Below, in pieces: positions 24,143-31,013 of a DNA stretch of 64,000 nucleotides. Both the position numbers and the translations under genes were made by a program. Every line of letters starts with the position of its first letter. Within the stretch, counting starts at the first letter, position 1. Under the pieces are notes generated by a model, which had not been told where the DNA came from, searched no databases, and saw only the letters and a program-made list of their open reading frames with translations. The stretch is from Domibacillus iocasae (lineage in GTDB: Bacteria > Bacillota > Bacilli > Bacillales > Domibacillaceae), in assembly GCF_001750285.1 (NCBI RefSeq), contig NZ_MAMP01000020.1, positions 186,001 through 250,000 on the forward strand, written 5' to 3'.

Positions 24143-24388
24143 TCACTCCCTGTTGTTTTGTTTAATCAATATTCCGTATTTCTTTTCAATCCGCATCAGC
24201 TGCAAATCCGAATGGACAGAGCGGAAATAACTCCGCACCCACCGGATATAATCATCTTTGCTTTTCGCTTGCCGTCGGATAAATGACGGGATTTCCATTT
24301 TGTACTCTAGTTGCCCTTGCCGTTGTCTGGCTGCCTCGATCGCCTTAAACACTTTTTCTTCGCGTGAAAGAGTGGTCATGGTTATCAC
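24143..24388 (-). CDS. Hypothetical phage protein
   Basis: An 81-residue protein between the annealing protein and the DnaD-like initiator. Its GTG at 24388 overlaps the upstream stop (GTGA), or an ATG at 24379 is used. Basic and helical (IPSFIRRQAKSKDDYIRWVR). Family not recognised; the position suggests a replication or recombination accessory. Confidence 0.6.
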   Translation of the reverse strand: MITMTTLSREEKVFKAIEAARQRQGQLEYKMEIPSFIRRQAKSKDDYIRWVRSYFRSVHSDLQLMRIEKKYGILIKQNNRE

Positions 24389-25401
24389 CGTTCAAATGGA
24401 AATTCTTCTTGCATGGCGTTAAAATCAAATTCATCAAAGTTCATCTCATCAACAGAAGGTTTCTTCTGCCCTTCCTGCTCTCTTGGCTCCTCCGGAAGCG
24501 GTGGCTCTGTTATTTCTGTATATTCAGCCTCAATGGCTTCTTCCTGCTTCTTCTTTGGCTGAGGCGGCTGATGAAATTCTACAAACCGTTTTAATCCTGT
24601 TAATTGCTGCAGGGTTAATTCTTTAGCCGGCTTTTCAAACTGCTTCATCGCCAATGACTCAACATCATCACTGGACATCGATTTTGCTTTCATTAAATCC
24701 TCGATCTCTTTTTCAACTTTTGTTCTTAAATCTTCTTCGCTGGCTGATTCATTTTCATCGATGATGATCTCTTTACGCTGTGTTTCACGGACGTTTTCCT
24801 GTACCGAATCCCTTACACCATCGATGGTATGATCATCGATATCAACCCCAAACTGAGCTTTAAGCGCCCGTTTCATGACGTGCTTTTTGAACATGTCATT
24901 GAAATTCGATTTCCAGAGCGGGTTTCTGCCTTTTTCCATATTCGATACTTCTGACCGGTCCATGAAGATTACTTGATCCGGCGCTCCCTTTCGTTTGGCG
25001 ATAGCATAAGCAGCAACCGCACTCCCTCTAATCGGTAAAGCAATTTTGTGTTTCAAAATTTTAAATTCGCCGTTGACCAATTCTGCTTCAAAATTTTCGA
25101 CTTCATTTTCGCCAACGATTTCAGCAGAAGCAGTAATGTAATCTGGATGCTTTCTTGCCAAATAATGAATGCCATCAACACTGATCTGAATGTTCATTGT
25201 TCCGTTGTATGGAATGGCGTAAATATGATTCATAAACGGATTTAAACCGGATGCGGCGCACGTTTGGATGTATAGGTTAAACTGCGCATCATTAATGCCT
25301 TGCGGCGCCAGTGTCTGCTTTAATGTGGCAACTTCACCACGGGTCAACGTGCCAGCTACAATTTCATTCGAAGACTTTTGAACAGCTTTTTCAGTTGTCA
25401 T
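24385..25401 (-). CDS. RecT/Bet single-strand annealing protein
   Basis: A 338-residue protein with the Redbeta/RecT core: ASGLNPFMNHIYAIPYNG, IQISVDGIHYLARKH and FKKHVMKRALKAQFG within residues about 45-200. It anneals complementary single strands during phage recombination. The C-terminal third is acidic and Pro/Glu-rich, probably the arm that binds SSB or a nuclease. It overlaps the SbcC-like gene by one base (TAATG), so the two are coupled. Confidence 0.85.
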   Translation of the reverse strand: MTTEKAVQKSSNEIVAGTLTRGEVATLKQTLAPQGINDAQFNLYIQTCAASGLNPFMNHIYAIPYNGTMNIQISVDGIHYLARKHPDYITASAEIVGENEVENFEAELVNGEFKILKHKIALPIRGSAVAAYAIAKRKGAPDQVIFMDRSEVSNMEKGRNPLWKSNFNDMFKKHVMKRALKAQFGVDIDDHTIDGVRDSVQENVRETQRKEIIIDENESASEEDLRTKVEKEIEDLMKAKSMSSDDVESLAMKQFEKPAKELTLQQLTGLKRFVEFHQPPQPKKKQEEAIEAEYTEITEPPLPEEPREQEGQKKPSVDEMNFDEFDFNAMQEEFPFER

Positions 25402-26933
25402 TAAGAAGCAACCTCCTTGATTTCGTCTTTGATCTCTACTTTCAACTCACCGGCTTTTACTTTGGCTGAAATAAGCTGTCCTGCTGGCGCTGTATATTTT
25501 AGAATCGATTCTGCGTTATCAATAAACGTTGGGATGATTAATTCGGACTGCTGGCTCAGCACTTCCACCATTTCAAGACCACATTTAATCTTTTCGGCTG
25601 TTGAAAGTTTGCTGTATGGCTTGCTGTCCATTTCAATCTCGAAGGTTTCTTTCATTTCGCCATTTTTTAGCTTTTCGAATAACCGTACTGAAATGGTGGT
25701 AAATAGGCTGTCTACTTTCTTTACCATGACTTCTGCCTGTTTGGTTCGGAATATCTTAATGCTGTCGATCAGCGCCTGTGATTCATTCCGTTCTTTCAGG
25801 ACATGCGCTTTGTTTTCAGCAGCCAGTGAAATCTCTGTTTCTAACCGGCCGATCCGAGCAGCTGCATCACGTTTTGCCATCAGTGAGTATATACGTTCAT
25901 CCAATTCAGCACTTTTCTTGCGGGTATCGATCATTTCAACTTCTTGCAGTTCTTCAAGTTGTTTTTTCATTTCGTTTAGTTCAGCCTGCAGCTGCTTCCC
26001 ATGATCAACACCTTCGGAAAACCGTTTTTTCATATCCTGTTTCACTGCATCGATTGCATCTTCGTTTAAGCCTTGTCCGCATGTCCGGCAGTTTTCTTCA
26101 ATTGGTTCCTTCTTGATGGCTTCCAGAGCCGCCATTTGCTTCATTGCTTCTTCCCGCTTAAAATCGATCTGTGCTAAAAGAGAGTTTCTTTTCTGAATAA
26201 CAGCAGAAGCCTTATGATATTGTTCATCTAATGAATCCCGTTCTTTTGCGAGTGAATCAATTTCCGCTTTAATGGCATCAAGATCGATTGGCTCTTTGCC
26301 CTCCAGCTCTTTTTCAAGCTGCTCTTTCAGCGTGGCCAGACGTTCATCAGCTTTCGTGTACTCTACATCCCGCTTCTTGAACCGTTCCTTATGAACCTTT
26401 TCCAAATCATCAAGCGAATGCTTCTTCAAATGTTCTTGTAGAAGCTTGGCCTGCAATTCGGCCATTTCAGCAAACACTTCGCTGTTTAACGGTTCATCCA
26501 CATACCGCAGTACCTGGGTGCGTTGCTCTTTCCAGTTCTGTGTGAAGAAGTAAATTGGATTAAACATGGACAGGAACAAATCCTTGTCAAAAATGGCTTC
26601 AATGGCTTCATTAAATTCCGTTGCTTTGACTGGTACTTCATTAAGGTGGTATTTCGTTGTTTTGTTTTGGGAGCGGGAAAGAATCATCGCTTTCCCATCT
26701 ACCAGCATTTTGACGGTGGCGACTGTTTCGGTGTCTGGCTGATCAATGGGCCTCGGATCAAGCTTGCTGCCCATTTGATCTGTTCCGTATAGCAGCCAAG
26801 TGACCGCGTCACCGATGCTGGACTTACCAGCACCGTTGCGCCCGTAAATGTTTGTGATCGCGCCCATGTTAGATGAAAACTCATTGTGATTCTTGAAGTT
26901 TTCCATCTGAATATGTTCAAAAGTGATTTCCAC
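25401..26933 (-). CDS. SbcC/RecN-like ATPase with zinc hook
   Basis: A 510-residue SMC-type protein with GTG start after AAGGGAGTG. Walker A is GRNGAGKSS near residue 35, two long coiled coils flank a CRTCGQGL hook near 280, and the C-terminal part has the signature-like YSKLSTAEKIKCG and FIDNAES. The family occurs next to RecT genes in place of a RecE/YqaJ exonuclease. No SbcD-like nuclease is found in the window, so its nuclease partner is unknown. Confidence 0.8.
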   Translation of the reverse strand: MEITFEHIQMENFKNHNEFSSNMGAITNIYGRNGAGKSSIGDAVTWLLYGTDQMGSKLDPRPIDQPDTETVATVKMLVDGKAMILSRSQNKTTKYHLNEVPVKATEFNEAIEAIFDKDLFLSMFNPIYFFTQNWKEQRTQVLRYVDEPLNSEVFAEMAELQAKLLQEHLKKHSLDDLEKVHKERFKKRDVEYTKADERLATLKEQLEKELEGKEPIDLDAIKAEIDSLAKERDSLDEQYHKASAVIQKRNSLLAQIDFKREEAMKQMAALEAIKKEPIEENCRTCGQGLNEDAIDAVKQDMKKRFSEGVDHGKQLQAELNEMKKQLEELQEVEMIDTRKKSAELDERIYSLMAKRDAAARIGRLETEISLAAENKAHVLKERNESQALIDSIKIFRTKQAEVMVKKVDSLFTTISVRLFEKLKNGEMKETFEIEMDSKPYSKLSTAEKIKCGLEMVEVLSQQSELIIPTFIDNAESILKYTAPAGQLISAKVKAGELKVEIKDEIKEVAS

Positions 26934-26947
26934 TTAAATCCACTCCC

Positions 26948-27026
26948 TTGATTCAGTTTTAAATGTGCAGTACAATGGGTGTATCTTATAAATTTCTAAC
27001 GGCCCGCCTCCTACAGCGGGTTTTTT
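26948..27026 (+). ncRNA. Candidate short rightward RNA (about 45 nt), unit 2
   Basis: A near-consensus promoter (TTGATT at 26948, exactly 17 bases, TACAAT at 26971) is followed about 20 bases after the expected start (near 26983) by a hairpin CCCGC...GCGGG with six T (27003-27026). No ORF fits. The transcript would end just behind the stop of the leftward YqaI-like gene. Confidence 0.55.
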
Positions 27027-27235
27027 CATGCTTTTGTAAAACGAATCCCTTTTACTTCGATCAAGTAATCTTCCAAACTCTCAAGACGAATGACTTCGTT
27101 GTCTTCAGTGATTACAATTTCTTCACCGGCGAAGTATTCATTGCCGAAATAATCAGTGCCTTCTGGCTCTTTCTGCATATCTGCTGGATAACCTGTTTGC
27201 ATGATTTGTGTAATTTCTGGATGTTCCACATTCAT
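27026..27235 (-). CDS. YqaI-like phage protein
   Basis: A 69-residue acidic protein with DYFGNEYFAGEEIVITEDN and LESLEDYLIEVKGIRF, the pattern of YqaI of the skin element. The ATG at 27235 is very close to AAGGAGCG; a GTG two codons on (27229) has better spacing. Function unknown. It precedes the recombination genes, as YqaI does. Confidence 0.65.
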   Translation of the reverse strand: MNVEHPEITQIMQTGYPADMQKEPEGTDYFGNEYFAGEEIVITEDNEVIRLESLEDYLIEVKGIRFTKA

Positions 27236-27241
27236 CGCTCC

Positions 27242-27415
27242 TTATCCTAATTTTTTCACTGGGTCCATCGGGATCTGCCGGATCTTGCCCGTTTGACGAT
27301 GCTCAAGCGTGTACATATCATTTACTTTCTTGCAGATCAGCCAGTTGTTCGGATTCAAGTTATAAGAGGTAATGACCGCTTTTTCAGCGCGTGTTGGATT
27401 CTTTCCTTGCTTCAT
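27242..27415 (-). CDS. DUF6906-like small phage protein
   Basis: A 57-residue protein starting MKQGKNPTRAEK, then LNPNNWLICKK and HRQTGKIRQI, matching a widespread family of small phage proteins of unknown role (DUF6906). ATG at 27415 follows AAGGTG; 12 upstream codons are open but have no site. It is the first gene behind a structured leader RNA. Confidence 0.7.
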   Translation of the reverse strand: MKQGKNPTRAEKAVITSYNLNPNNWLICKKVNDMYTLEHRQTGKIRQIPMDPVKKLG

Positions 27416-27448
27416 GCTTTCACCTTCTTTCTGATGGCTGAAGCCCAT

Positions 27449-27520
27449 CAACCGCGACCGGAGCCCACAGGCACAGGGGTAAGCCCACTCCGATCGCCGT
27501 TGACGAGCACCGAAGTGCCC
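27449..27520 (-). promoter_or_regulatory. Two-hairpin structured leader RNA
   Basis: In the leftward transcript GGGCAC-UUCG-GUGCUC forms a hairpin with a stable UUCG loop (27505-27520). Two bases later a second hairpin has 15-base arms (27488-27502 with 27449-27463) paired except for one G-G mismatch, around a 24-base loop. It is GC-rich, unlike its surroundings, has no T run, and lies between a promoter and the DUF6906-like gene. Two near-contiguous hairpins recall antitermination leaders such as HK022 put. The function is inferred. Confidence 0.55.
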
Positions 27521-27536
27521 ACCTAAGAAAAATATG

Positions 27537-27606
27537 TGTTATAATATCTGTAGAATAATTAGCTGTTGATTCGACGTCTGCACTCCACTGCAGGCGTTAT
27601 TTTTTT
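27537..27606 (+). ncRNA. Candidate short rightward RNA (about 55 nt), unit 3
   Basis: An extended -10 promoter (TGT-TATAAT, 27537-27545) is followed by a terminator with an 8 bp stem (CGTCTGCA with TGCAGGCG, 27575-27596) and TTATTTTTTT. The RNA would run from about 27552 to 27606 and has no ORF. Its 3' half is antisense to the end of the 40-residue leftward ORF. Confidence 0.5.
27541..27569 (-). promoter_or_regulatory. Leftward early promoter
   Basis: On the minus strand TCAACA (27564-27569), a 17-base spacer and TATTAT (27541-27546). It would start the leader RNA about 20 bases before the first hairpin. Its -10 overlaps a rightward extended -10, so the two promoters should exclude each other. 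Confidence 0.5.
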
Positions 27607-27719
27607 GCATCTTCTTTGTACCGGCCCCATACACCTCGGCAAATCCAGCCGATTCCACAAAGAGCCATACCAGCGATTGTTAAATTAATAGTTTGTGCTG
27701 CATCAAACACCCAATACAT
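27597..27719 (-). CDS. 40-residue membrane peptide
   Basis: ATG at 27719, overlapping the end of the preceding small ORF. The product (MYWVFDAAQTINLTIAGMAL start, then a Gly/Ile/Trp helix and a charged tail) has one membrane helix. The ribosome site is only GGTGAAG, but coupling with the upstream ORF is plausible. Function unknown. Confidence 0.45.
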   Translation of the reverse strand: MYWVFDAAQTINLTIAGMALCGIGWICRGVWGRYKEDAKK

Positions 27720-27822
27720 GACGTTTCTTCACCACTTTCGCTTTTATTCCTTGCTGATTAAGTCTTTGGACGATCACTTGATATGGTCGACGACGTTTCC
27801 TTGGCTTGTCCTTTTTCTTCAT
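27703..27822 (-). CDS. 39-residue basic peptide
   Basis: ATG at 27822 overlaps the stop of the XRE gene (ATGA) and follows GGAGGAAAAGC. The product is strongly basic (MKKKDKPRKRRRPYQVIVQR), suggesting RNA or DNA contact. Coupling and ribosome site support a real gene. Confidence 0.6.
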   Translation of the reverse strand: MKKKDKPRKRRRPYQVIVQRLNQQGIKAKVVKKRHVLGV

Positions 27823-28358
27823 GCTTTTCCTCCAGCGATCTGTTCTTTATTTACGTATCCACGGCTTATTAACTTGTTGTAATGCTTTTGCCAGACATCT
27901 AGATAACTAATGTCTGCTTCCTCGCAAACGACAGCTAAAAAGTGTTCAATGCCCGTCACAACATCTACTAACTGTACAAGTGTTTCTTCTAAATCCTGCC
28001 GGTCAAAAGATGTGATAAAAGATAAATGATTGGACATGCAGCACTTTTCTAGAAAAATCTTCGCTTCTTCAAGTTCTTCAAGCAGCTTCTCTTTCGTACT
28101 GGACCTATGCAGATCGACTCTCTTGCCTTCTAACCGAACAGGACCTGTTCGGGTATATTCATGACGGACAGCCATTGCCAGCCAAGCATCATCCTTTTTA
28201 CTTATGATGCTTCGAGATATGTCAGGCGGAATCTTTGCCCGCCCTGTTTCATACGCCGAGACTGTTTCTCTTGATATTTGATGTTCTATTGAGAGTTGCA
28301 GTTGTGTCTGTTCGCCACGCGCCTCTTTTAATGCACGGCCAATATTACCTTTTGCCAC
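27819..28358 (-). CDS. XRE-type DNA-binding protein
   Basis: A 179-residue protein with an N-terminal helix-turn-helix (QLQLSIEHQISRETVSAYET) and a C-terminal helical region. The GTG at 28358 lies after AAGGAGGAAAAGTCA; the upstream ATG at 28376 lacks a site. It is an early-operon regulator separate from the CI/Cro pair. The C-terminal part (FLEKCCMSNHLSFITSFDRQ) has no known domain. Confidence 0.7.
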   Translation of the reverse strand: MAKGNIGRALKEARGEQTQLQLSIEHQISRETVSAYETGRAKIPPDISRSIISKKDDAWLAMAVRHEYTRTGPVRLEGKRVDLHRSSTKEKLLEELEEAKIFLEKCCMSNHLSFITSFDRQDLEETLVQLVDVVTGIEHFLAVVCEEADISYLDVWQKHYNKLISRGYVNKEQIAGGKA

Positions 28359-28412
28359 TGACTTTTCCTCCTTCATTTACCAATCTTTTGTCTGATGCAT
28401 AGTACAATAAAA

Positions 28413-28745
28413 TTAGATAACACTCCTGAAAGATTTATTTTCTTCTTTCGACCAGGAGGACTGCGTTTTTACCCATGCCATAAGCTCGTCATAAATGAAG
28501 TAAGGCTTGCCTTTTTCAACTGTTCGCATGACTGGGAAGTCCGGACGATTAAGCAACTCATCCATTTTAAAATCGCTCTTGATGCGAAGAATTTCTTTTG
28601 CTTCTTGCTTGTTTAAAATTTCTGGATGGCGCTGCGCTTCAGCCAGTTCTTTAACTGCCGATTGGATGCTTTCTTTCATTAGATGCTGAAGTTGAACACT
28701 GACCTGCTCGACTTGTTCATCCGTTAAAGTAATATTGATTTGCAT
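28413..28745 (-). CDS. DUF771 protein
   Basis: A 110-residue protein. KQEAKEILRIKSDFKMDELL and PYFIYDELMAWVKTQ match DUF771, an excisionase-like winged-helix family in Firmicute phages. ATG at 28745 after AAAGGCGG, one base from the end of the Rha gene. Possible excisionase or early DNA-binding role; a separate classical Xis is not seen. Confidence 0.7.
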   Translation of the reverse strand: MQINITLTDEQVEQVSVQLQHLMKESIQSAVKELAEAQRHPEILNKQEAKEILRIKSDFKMDELLNRPDFPVMRTVEKGKPYFIYDELMAWVKTQSSWSKEENKSFRSVI

Positions 28746-29426
28746 TTAAACCACCGCCTTTCGTGGCACCCAGTTTTCAACGTAGCGGATTGCTGATTGC
28801 AATTCTTTCTGTTTTACGTCTTTATAGGAGGAAACTCCGAATCGATCTTTAATTTCACGATGTAGTTCTTTAAACAATCGCGGTCGTACAGCTGGATCAG
28901 ATTCAAGTTCGTACACTTTAATCGCAATGCCCTTTTGTAAGCGGCGTTGTTCGCCAGATGTGAGCGTGATCTGTTCCTCCACCTTTGTCTCAAGTTCAGA
29001 AATTTTTAAGGAGTGCGTATTAACCACTTCTTGAATTTGATCTTGGCGTTCTGCCGTTTCGATTGTGAGCTTCATCGATTGGATTAGGGATGTCCGTTCA
29101 TCAAGGACATGGACGTTGTTACGAAGTCGCTCTTCCATCTGATTAAATTCTCGAATAAACTTTTCTTTATATTCAGCAGCAGTTTTTCCGGTGTATCCCA
29201 TAACCAGGAATGCTAACCCATCACGTTTAATCAAATACTTTTTATATGTGCGGTTACGATCATCGGTGTAATCGATCTCCGCAAAATTGTGGAGGTTAAA
29301 TCCTTCACTGCAATCAAGATTCCTAATGTCCCGTAGCACAGTGTCATGACGTTTTCCGAAAACTTCTGCGACTGTTAAACTGTCTGTAAGTGCCTTGCCA
29401 TTTTGGATGAAAACAAGTTGATTCAC
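28746..29426 (-). CDS. Rha-type phage regulatory protein
   Basis: A 226-residue protein with GTG start at 29426 after TAGGAGG. The N-terminal 90 residues match the pRha domain (LTVAEVFGKRHDTVLRDIRN, then KRDGLAFLVMGYTG). The middle is coiled-coil and the C-terminal part (KELHREIKDRFGVSSYKDVK) matches the ORF6C domain. Such proteins act as antirepressors or block lytic growth. The earlier in-frame ATG at 29477 has no ribosome site. Confidence 0.85.
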   Translation of the reverse strand: MNQLVFIQNGKALTDSLTVAEVFGKRHDTVLRDIRNLDCSEGFNLHNFAEIDYTDDRNRTYKKYLIKRDGLAFLVMGYTGKTAAEYKEKFIREFNQMEERLRNNVHVLDERTSLIQSMKLTIETAERQDQIQEVVNTHSLKISELETKVEEQITLTSGEQRRLQKGIAIKVYELESDPAVRPRLFKELHREIKDRFGVSSYKDVKQKELQSAIRYVENWVPRKAVV

Positions 29427-29601
29427 TTTAGTTCCTCCTATCCGCAATATGTCGGTATTTCTGTAAGCAATCGACAAAACTCTTTTTTGTTCTCTATTAA
29501 GAATATTTAATTCTCAAATAGGAACAATGTTTTGACAGCGAATTTCGCCGTTTATGGAAGGTGAGGCCTGAATCGCCTCTATTTTTGATCACCTTCCTTT
29601 C
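29427..29601. other. Intergenic region between Cro-like and Rha genes
   Basis: It contains nested inverted repeats at 29556-29597: GGAAGGTGA with TCACCTTCC outside and GAGGC with GCCTC inside, the latter followed by TATTTTTG on the plus strand. It can act as a terminator in either direction or as an attenuator for leftward early transcription. No ORF is seen. Confidence 0.55.
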
Positions 29602-29844
29602 TTAGCTGACTTCCTTCTTTTCGATAAGTTTTGTATCACCACTGTCAAAAAAAAGATCTGGAAACAATTCTTTCATACTTACTTTGAAATATTGTTCGTA
29701 CTTAATCATTGTTTTACGGCCAGGATTTACATTGCCTTTTTCGAGCTTTCGTACATAAATTGTTGATATGCCAAGATCTTCTGCTAACTCTTCTTGAGTA
29801 AATCCTTTTCCGATTCTGAGTTTTATAAGCAGCTTACGCTCCAA
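29602..29844 (-). CDS. Cro-like XRE regulator
   Basis: An 80-residue helix-turn-helix protein (FTQEELAEDLGISTIYVRKL) as the first gene leftward of the operators, the Cro position. TTG at 29844 lies nine bases after AAAGGAG; a TTG at 29853 abuts the site and is less likely. Transcribed from a strong promoter that contains an operator. Confidence 0.75.
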   Translation of the reverse strand: MERKLLIKLRIGKGFTQEELAEDLGISTIYVRKLEKGNVNPGRKTMIKYEQYFKVSMKELFPDLFFDSGDTKLIEKKEVS

Positions 29845-29861
29845 AACTTTCAACTCCTTTC

Positions 29862-29878
29862 CGATAAATTATTTATCG
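29862..29878. promoter_or_regulatory. Operator O1
   Basis: Perfect palindrome CGATAAATTATTTATCG, lying between the leftward promoter and the Cro-like start. Matches O2 and O3. Confidence 0.75.
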
Positions 29879-29885
29879 TATTTAA

Positions 29886-29914
29886 AATATATCCGATAAA
29901 TTTTGTATCGTCAA
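29886..29914 (-). promoter_or_regulatory. Leftward lytic promoter
   Basis: TTGACG (29909-29914), exactly 17 bases, TATATT (29886-29891) on the minus strand. Operator O2 lies across the spacer and the -35, so repressor binding would block it. Confidence 0.8.
29894..29910. promoter_or_regulatory. Operator O2
   Basis: CGATAAATTTTGTATCG, an imperfect palindrome of the same half sites, inside the leftward promoter. Confidence 0.75.
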
Positions 29915-29940
29915 TAATTATTTGAAAACTTTTTTATCAT

Positions 29941-29957
29941 AGATACAAATTTTATCG
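29941..29957. promoter_or_regulatory. Operator O3
   Basis: AGATACAAATTTTATCG, the inverted form of the same operator with one changed end base. It overlaps the -35 region of the repressor promoter, whose -10 is TATAAT at 29967-29972, so it fits autoregulation. Confidence 0.7.
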
Positions 29958-29997
29958 CTGATTGTCTATAATTAAGGATAATGAGGTGAGAATACTT

Positions 29998-30363
29998 ATG
30001 GAAAAAGCAAAAATTCTTGGAGATAAATTAAAAGCATTACGAGGAAAAAGAACACAAGAAGAAGTAGCAAATGCTATAGGTCTTTCGAGAGCTCGGTATT
30101 CTCATTATGAAAACAATAGAGTAGAACCGGATATCGATATCTTGGTAAAGATTGCTGACTACTATAAAGTATCCGTTGATTATTTAGTAGGACGCCCCGC
30201 AATACCAAATCCAGAACTTTCTGAAGAAGATCAAAAAATGCTTGCCTTCTTTAACGATCCAGAAACCGGATTGTTTTTTCGTGAAATGAAAGAAGCGCCA
30301 GAGGATCAGCTTGAGGAAATGCGGCAAATCTGGGAAGTGTTAAAAAGAAGAGGATTAAAATGA
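29998..30363 (+). CDS. CI/ImmR-type repressor
   Basis: A 121-residue protein with an N-terminal helix-turn-helix (TQEEVANAIGLSRARYSHYE) and an acidic C-terminal tail. ATG at 29998 follows GAGGTG; an upstream TTG at 29962 lies in the promoter and is rejected. Divergent from the Cro-like gene across three operators, so it is the lysogeny repressor. It lacks a LexA-type peptidase domain; the ImmA-type protease at 32838 may cleave it to cause induction, as in ICEBs1. Confidence 0.85.
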   Translation: MEKAKILGDKLKALRGKRTQEEVANAIGLSRARYSHYENNRVEPDIDILVKIADYYKVSVDYLVGRPAIPNPELSEEDQKMLAFFNDPETGLFFREMKEAPEDQLEEMRQIWEVLKRRGLK

Positions 30364-30390
30364 ACACGCTTAGGCGTGTATTATTTTTAT
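30364..30390 (+). terminator. Terminator of the repressor gene
   Basis: ACACGC and GCGTGT with loop TTAG, then ATTATTTTTAT, directly behind the repressor stop codon. Confidence 0.8.
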
Positions 30391-30456
30391 ATATTAGATG
30401 GGACTTTTTTCTTTATATGTTTGAAACAACTAACATTGAGAGGTGTAACCATAACT

Positions 30457-30912
30457 ATGCACACTTATGAATTTAAGCATGGTGGCAAAACGACTGTAAC
30501 AATTGATTCAGATTTTATTCGCATTGATCGCAAAGGCCTTTTTAACAAATCTTCCGGACTAAAAGGCGAGAAGTCACTGAAATTAGATATGATAACCAGC
30601 GTTCAACTAATTCCCGCTTCCGCTATAAAGGGTGGTTTCTTGCAGTTCAGCATTCCTGGAAGCAAAGATGTAAAAGGAATCTATATGTCAGCAGATGAAA
30701 ACACTGTGATGTTTTCAAAAAAAGAACAACATATGGCTGAAGAGGTAAAAGGGATTGTAGAAGGAAAAATTCAGAGAAAAGAAGCGGCTGTCTCTTCTCC
30801 AAACAGCTCCTCCCTTTCTGTTGCTGACGAGTTGAAAAAACTGGCCGAACTAAAAGACGCCGGTATCTTGTCACAAGAAGAATTTGATGCGCAGAAGAAG
30901 CTGCTTCTTTAA
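30457..30912 (+). CDS. DUF4429-like protein with SHOCT domain
   Basis: A 151-residue protein from ATG 30457 (GAGGTG 11 bases upstream; the open frame begins earlier without a site). The first 105 residues resemble a PH-like DUF4429 domain (FKHGGKTTVTIDSDFIRID). The C-terminal LKKLAELKDAGILSQEEFDA is a clear SHOCT motif, a short oligomerisation helix pair. It is transcribed with the lysogeny genes, so it probably is made in the lysogen. Role unknown. Confidence 0.75.
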   Translation: MHTYEFKHGGKTTVTIDSDFIRIDRKGLFNKSSGLKGEKSLKLDMITSVQLIPASAIKGGFLQFSIPGSKDVKGIYMSADENTVMFSKKEQHMAEEVKGIVEGKIQRKEAAVSSPNSSSLSVADELKKLAELKDAGILSQEEFDAQKKLLL

Positions 30913-31013
30913 TCTTTATTTCCGCAATATTCAAATGTAAAAAGAGAACTATAAACAGTTTTTGAGAATGTTAGATTAAAAATAGAAAAGATTAATAGAA
31001 AGGATTAGATAAA

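Noticed and set aside
25417-26004. 195-codon plus-strand frame opposite the SbcC-like gene
   Set aside because: Low-complexity serine-rich shadow of the coiled-coil coding strand.
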